From NCBI GenBank assembly GCA_035685165.1, contig DASRBI010000009.1, forward strand, positions 124,001 to 188,000: a stretch of 64,000 nt of DNA, in the 5' to 3' direction. Every line of letters starts with the position of its first letter. Position 1 is the stretch's first letter. Made by a program: the position numbers and the translations under genes. The DNA is from DATFDN01 sp035685165 (lineage in GTDB: Bacteria > Pseudomonadota > Alphaproteobacteria > Acetobacterales > Acetobacteraceae). Of the stretch, positions 62,680 through 64,000 are shown one piece after another. A model generated the notes under the pieces. The model was not told where the DNA came from, did not search any database, and worked only from the letters and a program-made list of their open reading frames with translations.

Positions 62680-63810
62680 ATGCGCGACCCTGAATGCTTA
62701 AGAGCGAAGTGGGCACACGAGATGAAGCTCCGCCGAGATGCTCGAACCCTCAAAGCCAAAGCACTCTGTTCGCTCCGCCGCGCGGTGACGGCGTTCAACG
62801 GTTGCGATGAAGATGGGCGGGTAACCACCGTTTTGCTGCATCTACAGCACGCAAGCGAGATGCTTCTCAAGGCGGTCTTGGTCCAGCGTGGAGTGCGGGT
62901 AATTGATCCAGTAAAGAAGACCAGCATTGGGCATAATAAATGCATCAATTTGGCCACTCAACACGCCAAGTTGTCGATGTTGGATGCGGGATTGCTGCGG
63001 GCGGTCGATGCACTGCGCGACGCTGAGCAACACTGGATGATCGTTGTCCCCGAAGACGTTCTTTACCTCTATGCGCGGGGCTTGGTGACAGTATTCGATA
63101 ATCTTCTCACGAACGTTCTCGGTGATTCTCTGGCTTGCCATCTCCCTGCTAGAGTACTGCCCGTCAGCACTCAGCCGCCTGCGGGCTTCCATCTCCTGGT
63201 CGACCGCGAGTACACCCAGATCCAAAATTTGCTCCAGCCAGGCAAGAGACAACGGGATGAGGCGCGCGGCCGTATCCGTACGCTTCTGGCGATGGAATCG
63301 CACGTTACTGAAGGCATCGATATCAGTGAGGCTGATATTGACCGGGTTGAAAAAGCAATTCGTGCGGGCCAGAGTCGTACTTCGGTCTTTCCTCACCTCA
63401 GCGACCTCGATACGCAGATATCAGGCTCAGAGGCGACAATCGTCGTACGCATCGCTAAGAAAGACGGTGAGGGTGCGCCGGTGCGCTTCATAGCGGCTGA
63501 CGATCCGACGGAAGCAGCGGCTGTCCGCGAGGTGGACTTGCAAAAGAAATTTTATCTCTCAGCGACGGAATTGGCGAAAAGGCTCCGCCTCACACCACCG
63601 CGGTCTTATGCCCTACGTCGGAAGCTCGGTATCGACGGAGACCCGCAATGCAGGCACACATTCACCTTCGGCAGGAGCAGACATGATCGCTTTTCAGATA
63701 ACGCCTTTACCCGGATGCGCGACGCTTTGCGCAATATTCATTCTCCCGGCGCCGAACAGCCTGTTGTGCAGAAAGCAGCTCCGGGCACCTGTAGAGATCG
63801 TTACATATAA
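62680..63810 (+). CDS. DUF3644-like protein with HEPN-type motif and possible C-terminal HTH
   Basis: 376 residues (or 362 from an ATG at 62722). Residues 25-160 are helical with LLHLQHASEMLLKAVLVQRG, typical of DUF3644, and an R113-x4-H118 motif (ALRDAEQHW) of the kind used by HEPN ribonucleases. The middle (165-290) is mixed and charged. Residues 290-350 (LSATELAKRLRLTPPRSYALRRKLGI then FTFGRSRHDRFSD) look like a DNA-binding winged helix. Codon use and base composition are less G+C-rich than the rest of the window, suggesting transfer. It stands alone in the same direction after the FitAB remnant. A stress- or phage-triggered RNase is possible but unproven. Confidence 0.65.
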   Translation: MRDPECLRAKWAHEMKLRRDARTLKAKALCSLRRAVTAFNGCDEDGRVTTVLLHLQHASEMLLKAVLVQRGVRVIDPVKKTSIGHNKCINLATQHAKLSMLDAGLLRAVDALRDAEQHWMIVVPEDVLYLYARGLVTVFDNLLTNVLGDSLACHLPARVLPVSTQPPAGFHLLVDREYTQIQNLLQPGKRQRDEARGRIRTLLAMESHVTEGIDISEADIDRVEKAIRAGQSRTSVFPHLSDLDTQISGSEATIVVRIAKKDGEGAPVRFIAADDPTEAAAVREVDLQKKFYLSATELAKRLRLTPPRSYALRRKLGIDGDPQCRHTFTFGRSRHDRFSDNAFTRMRDALRNIHSPGAEQPVVQKAAPGTCRDRYI

Positions 63811-63939
63811 GCGCTCCGGGCGCTGGCTCATAGTCGACGTTATTGGCGCTCCCTATCTCGGTTTTCATAGCGTATAATCTGTTCTGCGCTGCGGTGGTGG
63901 TGGGACGCGCGATCCAACTCGGTCGTGGAGTTCGCCAAC

Positions 63940-64000
63940 ATGCTCACCATCGGCATCGTTCTCAGCATCTTAGGCATCGGCTTTCTGTGCTGGCTGATAT
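63940..64000 (+). CDS. Start of a membrane or exported protein (cut by the window edge)
   Basis: An ATG preceded by GGAG nine bases away opens a frame MLTIGIVLSILGIGFLCWLI that is entirely hydrophobic and runs off the edge. It could be a small membrane protein or the start of a larger one. TATAAT at 63873-63878 could be part of its promoter, but I see no good -35. Confidence 0.45.
   Translation, partial: MLTIGIVLSILGIGFLCWLI

Overview
The window is G+C-rich chromosomal DNA from an alphaproteobacterium. Evidence: a GcrA cell-cycle regulator (51020-51520), a ChvI/ChvG two-component pair (43071-45461), an F1 ATP synthase cluster in the order atpH-A-G-D-C (45524-50575), and an SRP RNA-dnaX-ybaB-recR block (31861-34844). 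A large Hint-domain protein (39153-41084) is of a type frequent in Acetobacteraceae, so Acetobacterales is my best guess. That placement is inference and would need a marker-gene tree.

Left part (1-24 kb), mostly accessory metabolism. It opens with the end of an NMT1-type ABC substrate-binding protein, translationally coupled to a phosphoribosyltransferase-HAD fusion. A minus-strand operon then carries a formylglycine-generating enzyme, two small membrane proteins, an arylsulfatase and a small exported protein; the FGE is the maturase a Cys-type sulfatase needs. Next is a sulfide-oxidation module: sulfide:quinone oxidoreductase, thioredoxin 2 and a DUF2892 protein, divergent from a SqrR/BigR-type persulfide sensor. 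The shared 82-bp gap holds two overlapping promoters and a perfect inverted repeat. An RND pump follows the sensor. Then come a gamma-glutamylcyclotransferase-like gene overlapping a carboxymuconolactone-decarboxylase-like remnant, RidA, a Na+/H+ antiporter, a GMC oxidoreductase, an AMMECR1-toroid fusion, a cyclase-TolB-TPR protein with a degenerate rhodanese end, and a LodA/LodB-like quinoprotein oxidase pair.

Middle part (24-43 kb): recO-parC (overlapping), an extradiol dioxygenase, a four-repeat membrane protein, an LLM flavin oxidoreductase, DUF488, nudC, SRP RNA-dnaX-ybaB-recR, a DsrE-like exported protein, a HigA antitoxin remnant, a Tat-type amine oxidase, DUF423, proline iminopeptidase, HdeD-like protein, the Hint protein, a GT9 glycosyltransferase and a HugZ-like protein.

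Right part (43-60 kb), mostly core functions: chvI-chvG, the atp operon (with a large palindrome between atpG and atpD), gcrA, a formamidase, a TatA-like protein, a phosphatase overlapping a photolyase, glnK-amtB-porin, and ada.

Last 4 kb: a small variable island starting at tRNA-Gly(GCC). It holds a decayed GNAT toxin, an AbrB/PIN toxin-antitoxin pair with a clear promoter-operator but an ATA codon where the antitoxin should start, a FitA/FitB-like pair whose toxin is frameshifted, and a DUF3644-like gene with a HEPN-style R-x4-H motif and a possible C-terminal DNA-binding region. That last gene lies in visibly less G+C-rich DNA and is the best candidate here for an under-described defence or toxin gene.
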